Shown here: positions 1 through 5,452 of the stretch, piece by piece
Layout of the letters: the number at the start of each line of letters is the position of its first letter
Numbering within the stretch: position 1 is the stretch's first letter
From: an uncultured Microcoleaceae cyanobacterium
GTDB taxonomy: Bacteria; Cyanobacteriota; Cyanobacteriia; Cyanobacteriales; Microcoleaceae
Direction: 5' to 3'
NCBI GenBank assembly: GCA_938083405.1
Contig: CALKCV010000378.1
Coordinates: 1-5,639, forward strand
DNA: 5,639 nucleotides
Notes under the pieces: generated by a model
The model's database searches: none
What the model saw: only the letters and a program-made list of their open reading frames with translations
Told to the model about the DNA's origin: nothing
Program-made: the position numbers and the translations under genes

Positions 1-147
1 CAGAGCGATCGGTAAAACTCCGGTGGCCAATGGATCCAAGGTTCCTCCATGTCCCACCCGTTTGAGGCGCAACAATCGTCGAACCTTCGCCACGCAATCG
101 TGGGATGTCATGCCTTTAGCTTTATTTAGATTGAGAAAACCTTCCAC
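1..147 (-). CDS. truB: tRNA pseudouridine(55) synthase TruB, N-terminal part (runs off left edge)
   Basis: TruB isomerises uridine 55 to pseudouridine in the T-psi-C loop of tRNAs, in the cytoplasm. Only the first 49 codons are here; the family is usually about 290-320 residues, so most of the protein lies left of the window. Seen directly: the reading frame opens with a GFLNLNKAKGMTSHD block, the TruB N-terminal signature (normally NKPKGxTS; here Ala replaces Pro). It continues with VGHGGTLDPLATGVLPIA, which contains the catalytic Asp at residue 38 in the GGTLDPLA motif. The start is GTG at 147-145: the next in-frame codons upstream are TCA, TTG and then a TAA stop, so there is no ATG. No Shine-Dalgarno sequence precedes it; the leader is a heptamer repeat. 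The gene lies on the same strand as the RTX gene, 307 bp downstream of it, with its own likely promoter in the repeat. The family assignment is firm. Confidence 0.95.
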   Translation of the reverse strand, partial: MEGFLNLNKAKGMTSHDCVAKVRRLLRLKRVGHGGTLDPLATGVLPIAL

Positions 148-259
148 TGACAATTAATAATTAATAATTAACAATTAATAATTATAGCAATTATCGAATC
201 TCCTGACAATTAATAATTAATAATTAACAATTAATAATTATAGCAATTATCGAATTTCC
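148..259. repeat. 56-bp tandem duplication built from AT-rich heptamers
   Basis: Two head-to-tail copies, 148-203 and 204-259, differ at a single base (C at 200, T at 256). Inside each copy the first part is a run of five heptamers of the form YAATTAA (151-185 in copy 1, 207-241 in copy 2), followed by a unique TATAGCAATTATCGAAT-type tail. The array abuts the truB start codon directly, so it forms the whole truB leader. The near identity suggests a recent duplication. Heptanucleotide short tandem repeats (STRR-type) are known from cyanobacterial intergenic DNA; the match to any named class has not been checked. Confidence 0.9.
181..209 (-). promoter_or_regulatory. Putative sigma-70-type promoter for truB spanning the repeat junction
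   Basis: On the minus strand, TTGTCA (209-204, 5/6 to TTGACA) is followed by exactly 17 bp and then TATAAT (186-181, 6/6). The -10 is preceded by TG plus one base, an extended -10. Transcription would begin near position 174, leaving a leader of about 27 nt before the truB GTG at 147. The -35 lies in repeat copy 2 and the -10 in copy 1. Copy 2 has its own TATAAT (242-237), but GC-rich sequence without a -35 match lies at the corresponding upstream position. This is inferred from consensus only, in AT-rich DNA where chance matches are common, although exact spacing plus the extended -10 raises confidence. Confidence 0.5.
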
Positions 260-346
260 CGGGGTTCTAAATATCGTATTTTGTACGCTCAATAATTGTT
301 ATATTGGCTAATTGGTTAACGGGCGATCGCTCCATTAATTATTTTC

Positions 347-376
347 AAAAAAGTATTCATCTTTCTGCCATGAATA
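347..376 (-). terminator. Weak candidate terminator downstream of the RTX gene
   Basis: Read on the minus strand, a 7-bp stem (TATTCAT at 376-370 pairing with ATGAATA at 360-354) with a 9-nt loop is followed by C and six T residues (352-347). It lies about 80 nt past the RTX stop codon, in the right orientation. The stem is AT-rich and only 7 bp, so thermodynamic support is weak. The call rests mainly on the stem/T-run order. Confidence 0.3.
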
Positions 377-430
377 GCCTTGTATTTTAGGATTGCTATA
401 TTCCAAATTCGTACTTTTTTAATCTTGCCT

Positions 431-454
431 TTAATTGTTAATTTTTAATTGTTA
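431..454. repeat. TTAATTG heptamer tandem repeat
   Basis: Three consecutive heptamers, TTAATTG (431-437), TTAATTT (438-444) and TTAATTG (445-451), plus TTA, run right up to the RTX stop codon (457-455). The unit is the reverse complement of the CAATTAA units in the repeat beside truB, so the same repeat family lies at both ends of this gap. Confidence 0.8.
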
Positions 455-1306
455 TCAAATAGTTATAAAGTCACCGGAACCCAGTTCCCCAGGACTAATA
501 CCGTCCAAAACAGCCAAATAATCTCCTTCATCGCCCCTTTCATCTATCCTAATAGCCGTACCGCTAAGAGTCGTTCCCTCAATCTCCTCGATAACAACCT
601 CTTCCAACTCCAAATCTCCAAAACGAAGACCATCCAAAAGACCAATTTGGTCTTCTTCTTCTAAACTAAAATCTATAATTACATCCGCATCATTAAGAGT
701 AATGCCGCCCGTAGAAGAACCAAGAAAAAATACATCTTCACCAAAACCGCCAATTAAAATATCCCTGTCGCGATCGCCATAAAGACTATCGTTACCATCG
801 TTACCCTCTAAAACATCGTCTTCCTTACCGCCAAACAAACAATCGTCCCCTTCATTACCCGCCAACAAATCGTTACCTAAATTACCCAATAATAAATCGT
901 CGTCTTCCTCGCCAAATAACTCGTCAACATTCTTGCCGCCCCATAAAGTATCCTCCCCTTCACCGCCAAAAAGCACGTCCTGGTCTCGGTTGCCGAAAAG
1001 TTGGTCGTCATCATCTTCTCCGAGTAAAGTGTCATTATCTCCCTCGCCATAGAGAGTGTCCTCCGCGCCGCCACCCAAAACCGAGTCCCGACCGCTTCCG
1101 GCGAAGAAAAAATCTCTCCCCGCCGTCCCCTCAAGGGTTTCATCCTCATCACTCCCCAAAATTTCGTTACCGTCCAAGGATGGCCCAGAGTCCAATTCGG
1201 GACTTGTCCCACCCCCTGTAGTGGTATCGTCCCCTCCCGTTGCAGTATTGTCCCTTATAATAATCGTAGGGTCGTTAAAAACAGGCTCTACAGTGCTAGT
1301 TACCAC
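455..1306 (-). CDS. Acidic RTX (hemolysin-type Ca2+-binding repeat) protein, probably secreted
   Basis: A 283-residue protein. Residues 1-45 are a Thr/Gly/Asp-rich linker with no signal peptide. Residues 60-196 are an RTX beta-roll: Asp recurs at every ninth residue from 65 to 191 (15 times without a break), Gly at every ninth from 78 to 186, and a Leu or other hydrophobic residue two after most Asp. Residues 197-283 are a non-repeat end with DADVIIDF and a terminal GSGDFITI. This layout is common in cyanobacterial RTX proteins, whose C-terminus normally serves type I (ABC) export without cleavage; Ca2+ drives folding outside the cell. The protein is extremely acidic, with two Lys, and has a lone Cys at 156. 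No enzymatic domain is seen, so it could be a surface, sheath or matrix protein; the role is unknown. The start is GTG at 1306-1304, with AAGGAGG five bases upstream. No ATG lies in frame before the upstream TAA, and the nearby ATG (1311-1309) is out of frame. No secretion genes are in the window. Confidence 0.9.
   Translation of the reverse strand: MVTSTVEPVFNDPTIIIRDNTATGGDDTTTGGGTSPELDSGPSLDGNEILGSDEDETLEGTAGRDFFFAGSGRDSVLGGGAEDTLYGEGDNDTLLGEDDDDQLFGNRDQDVLFGGEGEDTLWGGKNVDELFGEEDDDLLLGNLGNDLLAGNEGDDCLFGGKEDDVLEGNDGNDSLYGDRDRDILIGGFGEDVFFLGSSTGGITLNDADVIIDFSLEEEDQIGLLDGLRFGDLELEEVVIEEIEGTTLSGTAIRIDERGDEGDYLAVLDGISPGELGSGDFITI
719..1129 (-). repeat. Coding RTX nonapeptide array, 15 units of 27 bp
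   Basis: This region encodes residues 60-196 of the RTX protein. The 9-residue period (G-G-x-G-x-D-x-L-x type) is kept in exact register over 15 Asp positions, with no insertion or deletion after the first unit. At the DNA level the units are diverged, so this is an old, selected repeat and not a recent expansion. The fourth position is Gly in only about six units and is often Asp, Glu or Asn, which departs from the best Ca2+-binding consensus. Confidence 0.85.
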
Positions 1307-1311
1307 CTCAT

Positions 1312-1318
1312 CCTCCTT
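1312..1318 (-). promoter_or_regulatory. Strong Shine-Dalgarno for the RTX gene
   Basis: AAGGAGG on the minus strand (1318-1312) ends five bases before the GTG at 1306. It fixes the non-ATG start and implies efficient translation. truB, the HD gene and ligA lack any such site. Confidence 0.8.
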
Positions 1319-1530
1319 TAATTGAAAATTATTTGCTGTTTTTTAGGCGTAAAATTTAAGGCCAGACCAAAATAGAAAAACTCTTAAGCGGACTTATTCC
1401 TAGAGCAACTTGGCGAAATAATAAGTTTTTGCTAAGTTTAAGGTATCTTGAGGGCTGTCAGTGCCAAACAAGCTATTTTATTTTTTGGCCAAAGCTATTG
1501 GCAACGACTATTAAAGCAATTTTCTATAAA

Positions 1531-1559
1531 TTGACATTCATTGAGATTAACACCATTAC
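1531..1559 (+). promoter_or_regulatory. Possible promoter of the HD-domain gene
   Basis: A perfect TTGACA (1531-1536) is followed after 17 bp by CATTAC (1554-1559), only 3/6 to TATAAT. A start near 1566 would leave a leader of about 15 nt before the ATG at 1581. The good -35 with a poor -10 makes this tentative; it might need an activator, or the real promoter may lie elsewhere in the gap. Confidence 0.3.
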
Positions 1560-1580
1560 TCAAACAAAAAAAGCCAAAAT

Positions 1581-2579
1581 ATGTTTAACGCAACTGAAAT
1601 CTTAATTGATGCCTTTGTCAAAGAACTGCAAGCCGGTTACAGTCGCACTTATGGCGGCTTCAAACCAGATTACCCTGAAATAATCGCCTGGGCAGGCAAT
1701 ATGGCTCTGGAAAATATCGCTAACTGTGATGCTCTATACCATAACGTAGAACACACCATGTTAGTGACCCTCGTGGGGCAAGACATCCTGCGGGGCAAAC
1801 ACATCCGCGAAGGTGGAGTTTCTCCCGAAGACTGGCTCCACTATATCATTTCCCTGCTGTGTCACGACATCGGTTATGTCAAAGGAGTTTGCAGGCAAGA
1901 CCAAGAATCTGTTGGCCTCTATGCTACGGGCATCGAGGGGGGCATGGTTTCCTTGCCTATTGGTGCGACAGCAGCTAGTCTCACCCCTTACCACGTCGAT
2001 CGCGGCAAATTAGTAATAGACGAACGTTTTGGCGGTCACAAATTAATCGATGCGGAACAAATTAAGCGGAATATAGAACTAACTCGCTTCCCGGTTCCAG
2101 CAGCAGAAACCCACCAAGACCGACAGAATTATTCCGGTTTATCAAGGGCGGCTGATTTAATCGGTCAGTTAAGCGACCCTAATTATCTGCGCAAAATTAG
2201 CGCCCTCTTCTACGAGTTTGAAGAAGTGGGAACTAATAAAGTTTTAGGTTACAAGTCTCCAGGGGATCTGCGACGCAATTACGGTAAGTTTTATTGGAAT
2301 GGCGTTTATCCCTACATTCCTGCAGCATTGGGTTATTTGGAATTAACTCAAGGTGGCAAACAAGTCATTGCTAATCTCTATGCAAACGTTTTCCAAGTAG
2401 AACACGAACCCCTAACGAAAATTAATACCAAACTAACGGTCGGTTCTGCTGGGGGTAAGGAGAACTATTCCAATAATGGCGGTAATGGTAGCAGTAATGG
2501 GGAAATGGCTGCTACTGCCGCAGTTCAATCTGCTGCTTTGCAAAAGAAATTTAGCGAGTTTTCTGAGTTGAGTTTGTAA
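1581..2579 (+). CDS. HD-domain metalloprotein, cyclic-nucleotide-phosphodiesterase-like, function unknown
   Basis: A 332-residue soluble protein with no signal peptide or membrane segment. The HD fold is supported by YHNVEHT (residues 53-59), LLCHDIGY (92-99) and RAADLIGQLSDP (189-200), giving H54, H58, H95, D96 and D192. The HNxxH spacing and the later ADL-Asp resemble class I cyclic-nucleotide phosphodiesterases, where these residues are the proton donor and the metal ligands. The next conserved His of that family (HDxxH) is replaced by Y99, so activity is uncertain. From memory, NCBI has a cyanobacterial HD metalloprotein family like this (Npun_R2479 family); this is unverified. Residues 286-312 form an Asn/Gly/Ser-rich linker before a short helical-looking tail ending FSEFSELSL. 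The ATG start has no Shine-Dalgarno sequence and an A-rich leader. The gene is divergent from the RTX gene and lies 83 bp before ligA; no functional link to either is evident. The substrate is unknown. Confidence 0.85.
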   Translation: MFNATEILIDAFVKELQAGYSRTYGGFKPDYPEIIAWAGNMALENIANCDALYHNVEHTMLVTLVGQDILRGKHIREGGVSPEDWLHYIISLLCHDIGYVKGVCRQDQESVGLYATGIEGGMVSLPIGATAASLTPYHVDRGKLVIDERFGGHKLIDAEQIKRNIELTRFPVPAAETHQDRQNYSGLSRAADLIGQLSDPNYLRKISALFYEFEEVGTNKVLGYKSPGDLRRNYGKFYWNGVYPYIPAALGYLELTQGGKQVIANLYANVFQVEHEPLTKINTKLTVGSAGGKENYSNNGGNGSSNGEMAATAAVQSAALQKKFSEFSELSL

Positions 2580-2586
2580 GTAATAG

Positions 2587-2648
2587 TTAATTGTTAGTTG
2601 TCAATTGTTAATGGTAAATGCAATTGACAATTGACTATTAACAAGTGA
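2587..2648. repeat. Inverted array of heptamers between the HD gene and ligA
   Basis: The left arm reads TTAATTG, TTAGTTG, TCAATTG, TTAATGG (2587-2614). The right arm reads CAATTGA, CAATTGA, CTATTAA, CAAGTGA (2621-2648), which are largely reverse complements of the left-arm units. The strand switch is at 2615-2620. GTCAATTG (2600-2607) pairs perfectly with CAATTGAC (2621-2628) across a 13-nt loop, and 2581-2594 matches 2627-2640 at 13 of 14 positions. The array can therefore form a hairpin in RNA or extruded DNA. There is no T-run on the plus strand, so it is not a standard terminator. Confidence 0.75.
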
Positions 2649-2662
2649 CATAAAAAAAAACA

Positions 2663-4702
2663 GTGGCAAAAGCTAGTTCTAAAATTAAACAAAGGGTCGA
2701 ACAATTAAGGCAACAACTGCAAGAAGCTAGTTATGCCTATTACGTCCTCGATCGCCCCATAATTGAAGATGCAGTTTACGATCGCCTCTATCGCGAACTG
2801 CAAGAATTAGAAGACCAATACCCAGAGTTAATCTCTCCCGACAGTCCGACTCAAAGAGTGGGAGAAAAACCGGCGACAAAGTTCCAAACGGTCCGCCATA
2901 ATATCCCCCTTTACAGTTTGGAAAATGCTTTTAATATTGAGGAATTAAAAGCTTGGGAAAAACGCAGGTTGCGCGGGATAGAGGAGGAAGGAAGAGAGGA
3001 AAAACAAGCAATAGAATATGTCTGCGAATTAAAAATAGACGGTTCCGCTTTAGCATTGACTTACGAAAACGGGATATTAACCAGGGGGGCGACTCGCGGA
3101 GATGGCAGCGAAGGGGAGGAGATTACTCAAAATGTTAAGACAATTCGCTCGATTCCATTACGTTTAAAAACCGATAATCCGCCGCCAATTTTAGAAGTGC
3201 GCGGGGAGGCTTTTTTGTCTTTAGAAACCTTTGCCGAACTTAACGCAGAACGAGAAAAAATAGGGGAATATTTATTCGCAAATCCTCGCAATGCGGCGGC
3301 GGGGGCGCTGAGACAATTAGACTCGAAAAAAGTGGCGGAACGACGGTTGGATTTTTTTGCTTATACGGTTCCTTCTGGGGAAGAAATAAACTCTCAATGG
3401 GAATGTTTGGAATATTTAACTAATCTGGGGTTTAAAGTTAATCCCAATCGAAAACTATGTAAGTCTTTAGAGGAAGTAGCAGAATATTACGATTATTGGG
3501 ACGAAAAACGGAAAGATTTAGCCTATTTAACCGATGGGGTTGTTGTTAAAATAAATTCTCTTCAATTGCAACAACAATTAGGTTTTAGTAGCAAATATCC
3601 TCGGTGGGCGATCGCTCTTAAATATCCGGCAGAAGAAGTCCCGACTGCGGTAGAAGCGGTGACGGTACAAGTGGGACGAACGGGGGCCCTAACGCCGGTG
3701 GCGGAACTAAAACCGGTGGAGTTGGCGGGTACGATAGTTAAAAGAGCGTCTTTGCACAATAGCGATCGCCTGGCAGAACTAGATTTACACATCGGCGATA
3801 CGGCGATCGTGCGCAAAGCAGGAGAAATCATCCCAGAAGTAGTAAGGATATTACCCGAACTCCGCCCCGCCAACGCCCGGCGATTTCAAATGCCGGAAAA
3901 TTGCCCCGAATGCAGCGAACCAGTGGTAAGGCCGGCGGGGGAAGCGGCGGTGAGGTGTATCAATGTTTCTTGCCCGGCAATTTTGCGGGGTTCTTTAAGC
4001 CATTGGGCCAGTCGTGGGGCTTTGGATATAAACGGTTTGGGGGAAAAATTGGTCGGGCAATTGGTGGATCGGGGTTTGGTGCGATCGCTTGCGGACTTAT
4101 ATGATTTGTCGGTGGAGGGGCTGACGTCTCTGGAGAGGATCGGGAAGAAATCGGCGACTAAGTTGCTGGAGGCGATCGCGGAATCTAAGACTAAACCTTG
4201 GGACCGGGTTCTTTACGGTTTGGGCATCCGCCACGTCGGCAGCAGCAACGCCGAACTTTTAACCCAGAAGTTTCCGGGCGCGGAGGAATTGGCGGCGGCA
4301 AAAGAGACGGATATCCAAGGGGTATATGGTATCGGACCGGAAATCGCCCAATCGGTTTGCCAGTGGTTTCGGGTACCGGCGAACCAGAGGTTAATCGAGA
4401 GGTTGAAGGCGGCGGGAGTGACGATGGTGGCGCCGAAGGTGGAGAAGGCGGAGAGTGATGGCGGGGCAGAGGAGTTACCATTAGCGGGGAAGAGTGTTGT
4501 CATTACTGGAACCTTGCCGACGATGACGCGAGACGAGGCGAAAAAGTTAATTCAAAATGCCGGGGGCAGGGTAAGCAGTTCGGTGAGTTCCAGAACGGAT
4601 TATTTGCTCGTCGGAGAGAATGCCGGTTCCAAATTGGAGAAGGCGCAAAAGTTAGGAATCGCTCAATTGACGGAAGAGCAGTTATTGGAAGCGATCGGTT
4701 AA
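2663..4702 (+). CDS. ligA: NAD+-dependent DNA ligase LigA
   Basis: LigA seals nicks with 5'-phosphate and 3'-OH ends in replication and repair, using NAD+ to form an enzyme-AMP intermediate. At 679 residues it is full length, and all domains are visible. Domain Ia (1-70) has Y26, D36, Y39 and D40, the NMN-binding positions. The nucleotidyltransferase core has the catalytic lysine K124 in KIDG, then RGDG (145-148), EVRGE (178-182), FANPRNAAAG (205-214) and the DGVVVK motif (291-296). The OB fold includes VQVGRTGALTPVA. A Cys4 zinc finger (C414, C417, C432, C437) is followed by helix-hairpin-helix repeats (about 445-590) and a C-terminal BRCT domain (about 605-679, with GKSVVITGTL). No key residue is missing. 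The start is GTG at 2663: the in-frame codons before it are A-rich and end in TAA at 2651, so no earlier start exists. No Shine-Dalgarno sequence; a run of nine A residues (2652-2660) precedes it. Four HIP1 octamers lie inside the gene. Confidence 0.98.
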   Translation: MAKASSKIKQRVEQLRQQLQEASYAYYVLDRPIIEDAVYDRLYRELQELEDQYPELISPDSPTQRVGEKPATKFQTVRHNIPLYSLENAFNIEELKAWEKRRLRGIEEEGREEKQAIEYVCELKIDGSALALTYENGILTRGATRGDGSEGEEITQNVKTIRSIPLRLKTDNPPPILEVRGEAFLSLETFAELNAEREKIGEYLFANPRNAAAGALRQLDSKKVAERRLDFFAYTVPSGEEINSQWECLEYLTNLGFKVNPNRKLCKSLEEVAEYYDYWDEKRKDLAYLTDGVVVKINSLQLQQQLGFSSKYPRWAIALKYPAEEVPTAVEAVTVQVGRTGALTPVAELKPVELAGTIVKRASLHNSDRLAELDLHIGDTAIVRKAGEIIPEVVRILPELRPANARRFQMPENCPECSEPVVRPAGEAAVRCINVSCPAILRGSLSHWASRGALDINGLGEKLVGQLVDRGLVRSLADLYDLSVEGLTSLERIGKKSATKLLEAIAESKTKPWDRVLYGLGIRHVGSSNAELLTQKFPGAEELAAAKETDIQGVYGIGPEIAQSVCQWFRVPANQRLIERLKAAGVTMVAPKVEKAESDGGAEELPLAGKSVVITGTLPTMTRDEAKKLIQNAGGRVSSSVSSRTDYLLVGENAGSKLEKAQKLGIAQLTEEQLLEAIG

Positions 4703-4720
4703 GATGTTCGTGGAGATTTA

Positions 4721-4753
4721 AGAAACCGGGTTTTTGTGAAAAACCCGGTTTCT
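4721..4753. repeat. Perfect 15-bp inverted repeat (AAACCGGGTTT-type palindrome), possible terminator
   Basis: AGAAACCGGGTTTTT (4721-4735) and its exact reverse complement (4739-4753) flank a 3-nt GTG loop. It lies 18 bp after the ligA stop and just before the Uma2 leader. The hairpin would be very stable and could end ligA transcription or protect its 3' end. No T-run follows the stem on the plus strand; the T residues are inside it. The GAAACCGGGTTT core resembles palindromes that I recall as dispersed in cyanobacterial genomes, so a mobile or REP-like repeat is an alternative. Confidence 0.75.
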
Positions 4754-4774
4754 GGCTGGTGACAAAATTAAAAC

Positions 4775-4780
4775 AAGGAG
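4775..4780 (+). promoter_or_regulatory. Shine-Dalgarno of the Uma2 gene (decides start)
   Basis: AAGGAG ends five bases before the ATG at 4786 and eight before the ATG at 4789. Both spacings are usable. The site argues against the upstream in-frame GTG at 4759, which would put it inside the coding region. Confidence 0.7.
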
Positions 4781-4785
4781 AAGGA

Positions 4786-5409
4786 ATGATGACTCAAGCA
4801 ATAGTCAAACCCGAACTGATGACCTTTGAAGAATTTCTAGAATGGTATCCAGATGGGAAGGGTCGTTTTGAATTGCATAATGGAGAAATAATAGAAATGC
4901 CAGCAACAGGAACTCACCAAATTGTAGCAGGAGAAATATCGACTGAATTTTCTGTAGAAATTCGGCGGTTAAAACTTCCCTACCGCATTCCTCGCGAATG
5001 TTTTGTAAAACCTATTGATTCCGATGATTCTGCTTTTATTCCAGATGTGGCGGTTTTCGACGATCGCCTTTTAGAAAAGGAACCGATGTGGAAGAAGCGA
5101 TCGCTCGTTACCAAAGGAGAAACAATTCCTTTAATTGTCGAAGTGGTAAGCACTAATTGGCAAGACGATTATTTAATGAAATTTAGCGAATACGAGAAAT
5201 TGGGAATAGCTGAATATTGGATAGTCGATTATTTAGGGTTGGGTGGGAGGCGATATTTGGGGAATCCGAAACAGCCGACTATTTTTGTTTATAAATTGGT
5301 GGATGGGGAGTATGCTATTAATTTATTTCGGGGGAGCGATCGTATCCAGTCATCCATTTTTCCCGAATTAAATTTAACTGCGGAACAAGTTTTTAAAGCG
5401 GGGCAATAA
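4786..5409 (+). CDS. Uma2-family (DUF820) PD-(D/E)xK nuclease-like protein
   Basis: A 207-residue protein from the ATG at 4786 (an adjacent ATG at 4789 is equally possible). The Uma2/DUF820 family is strongly expanded in cyanobacteria and has a restriction-endonuclease-like fold; its biological role is mostly unknown. Seen here: the N-terminal MTFEEFLEWYPDGKGRFEL block (residues 12-30) followed by NGEIIEM and GTHQIV. The core has IPDVAVFD with Asp at 87, IVEVVS with Glu at 119, and Lys at 132 in DDYLMKFSEYEKLGIAEYW, then IVDYLG. Asp87, Glu119 (E-x-V in place of ExK) and Lys132 are the expected catalytic set, so the nuclease core looks intact. The length is typical for the family. The gene is 43 bp upstream of a HEPN-domain gene on the same strand, probably one operon, and is separated from ligA by a strong palindrome. 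One HIP1 octamer (5097-5104) lies within. Confidence 0.9.
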   Translation: MMTQAIVKPELMTFEEFLEWYPDGKGRFELHNGEIIEMPATGTHQIVAGEISTEFSVEIRRLKLPYRIPRECFVKPIDSDDSAFIPDVAVFDDRLLEKEPMWKKRSLVTKGETIPLIVEVVSTNWQDDYLMKFSEYEKLGIAEYWIVDYLGLGGRRYLGNPKQPTIFVYKLVDGEYAINLFRGSDRIQSSIFPELNLTAEQVFKAGQ

Positions 5410-5440
5410 ACTGCAAGTTAATTAGGAATAAATACTTCGA

Positions 5441-5446
5441 GGAGGT
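5441..5446 (+). promoter_or_regulatory. Consensus Shine-Dalgarno of the HEPN gene (decides TTG start)
   Basis: GGAGGT, within the longer GAGGAGGT, ends six bases before TTG at 5453. It is the best ribosome-binding site in the window. Together with the in-frame TAA at 5429-5431 it fixes the unusual TTG start. Confidence 0.8.
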
Positions 5447-5452
5447 CAATTA

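Larger units (their letters stand above)
148..454. other. Intergenic region between truB and the RTX gene
   Basis: This 307-bp gap contains the 56-bp tandem duplication and truB promoter candidate (148-259), one HIP1 octamer (323-330), a weak hairpin plus T-run facing the RTX gene (347-376), an inverted 9-mer pair (TATAGCAAT at 239-247, ATTGCTATA at 392-400), and a TTAATTG heptamer array ending at the RTX stop codon (431-454). I see no coding frame with recognisable content and no tRNA-like fold. Confidence 0.7.
1307..1580. other. Divergent intergenic region between the RTX and HD genes
   Basis: This 274-bp gap must hold the promoters for both divergent genes. It contains a direct-repeat pair, GCCAAA-CAA-GCTATT (1463-1477) and GCCAAAGCTATT (1488-1499). 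A perfect 10-bp palindrome, TTTGGCCAAA (1484-1493), overlaps the second copy. A TTGACA box lies at 1531-1536. I found no coding frame with recognisable content, and no convincing promoter for the RTX side. Confidence 0.6.

Noticed and set aside
148..259. CRISPR array
   Set aside because: The two 56-bp units are contiguous with no unique spacers, and the inner repeats are 7 bp; this is a simple tandem duplication.
449..664. 71-codon plus-strand open frame
   Set aside because: It lies antisense inside the 3' end of the RTX gene, has no ribosome-binding site and low-complexity content; it is a shadow of the RTX frame.
1309..1311. ATG near the RTX start
   Set aside because: It is out of frame with the RTX protein and reaches a stop after three codons; the GTG at 1306 has the correct frame and Shine-Dalgarno spacing.
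1056..1325. 89-codon plus-strand open frame rich in Pro, Ser and Val
   Set aside because: Its composition is the antisense image of the Gly/Asp-rich RTX N-terminus, with no motif or ribosome-binding site of its own.
2652..2660. Run of nine A residues before ligA as a terminator of a minus-strand transcript or a slippage site
   Set aside because: No stem precedes it on the minus strand and no minus-strand gene ends there; it lies outside the coding region, so slippage would not affect LigA.
4191..4503. Overlapping minus-strand and plus-strand open frames inside ligA
   Set aside because: The LigA frame through this stretch encodes conserved HhH and linker sequence; the others are GC-rich shadows without recognisable domains.
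4759..4785. Nine-residue N-terminal extension of the Uma2 protein from GTG 4759
   Set aside because: It would place the Shine-Dalgarno sequence inside the coding region, and the GTG itself lacks a ribosome-binding site; ATG 4786 fits better.
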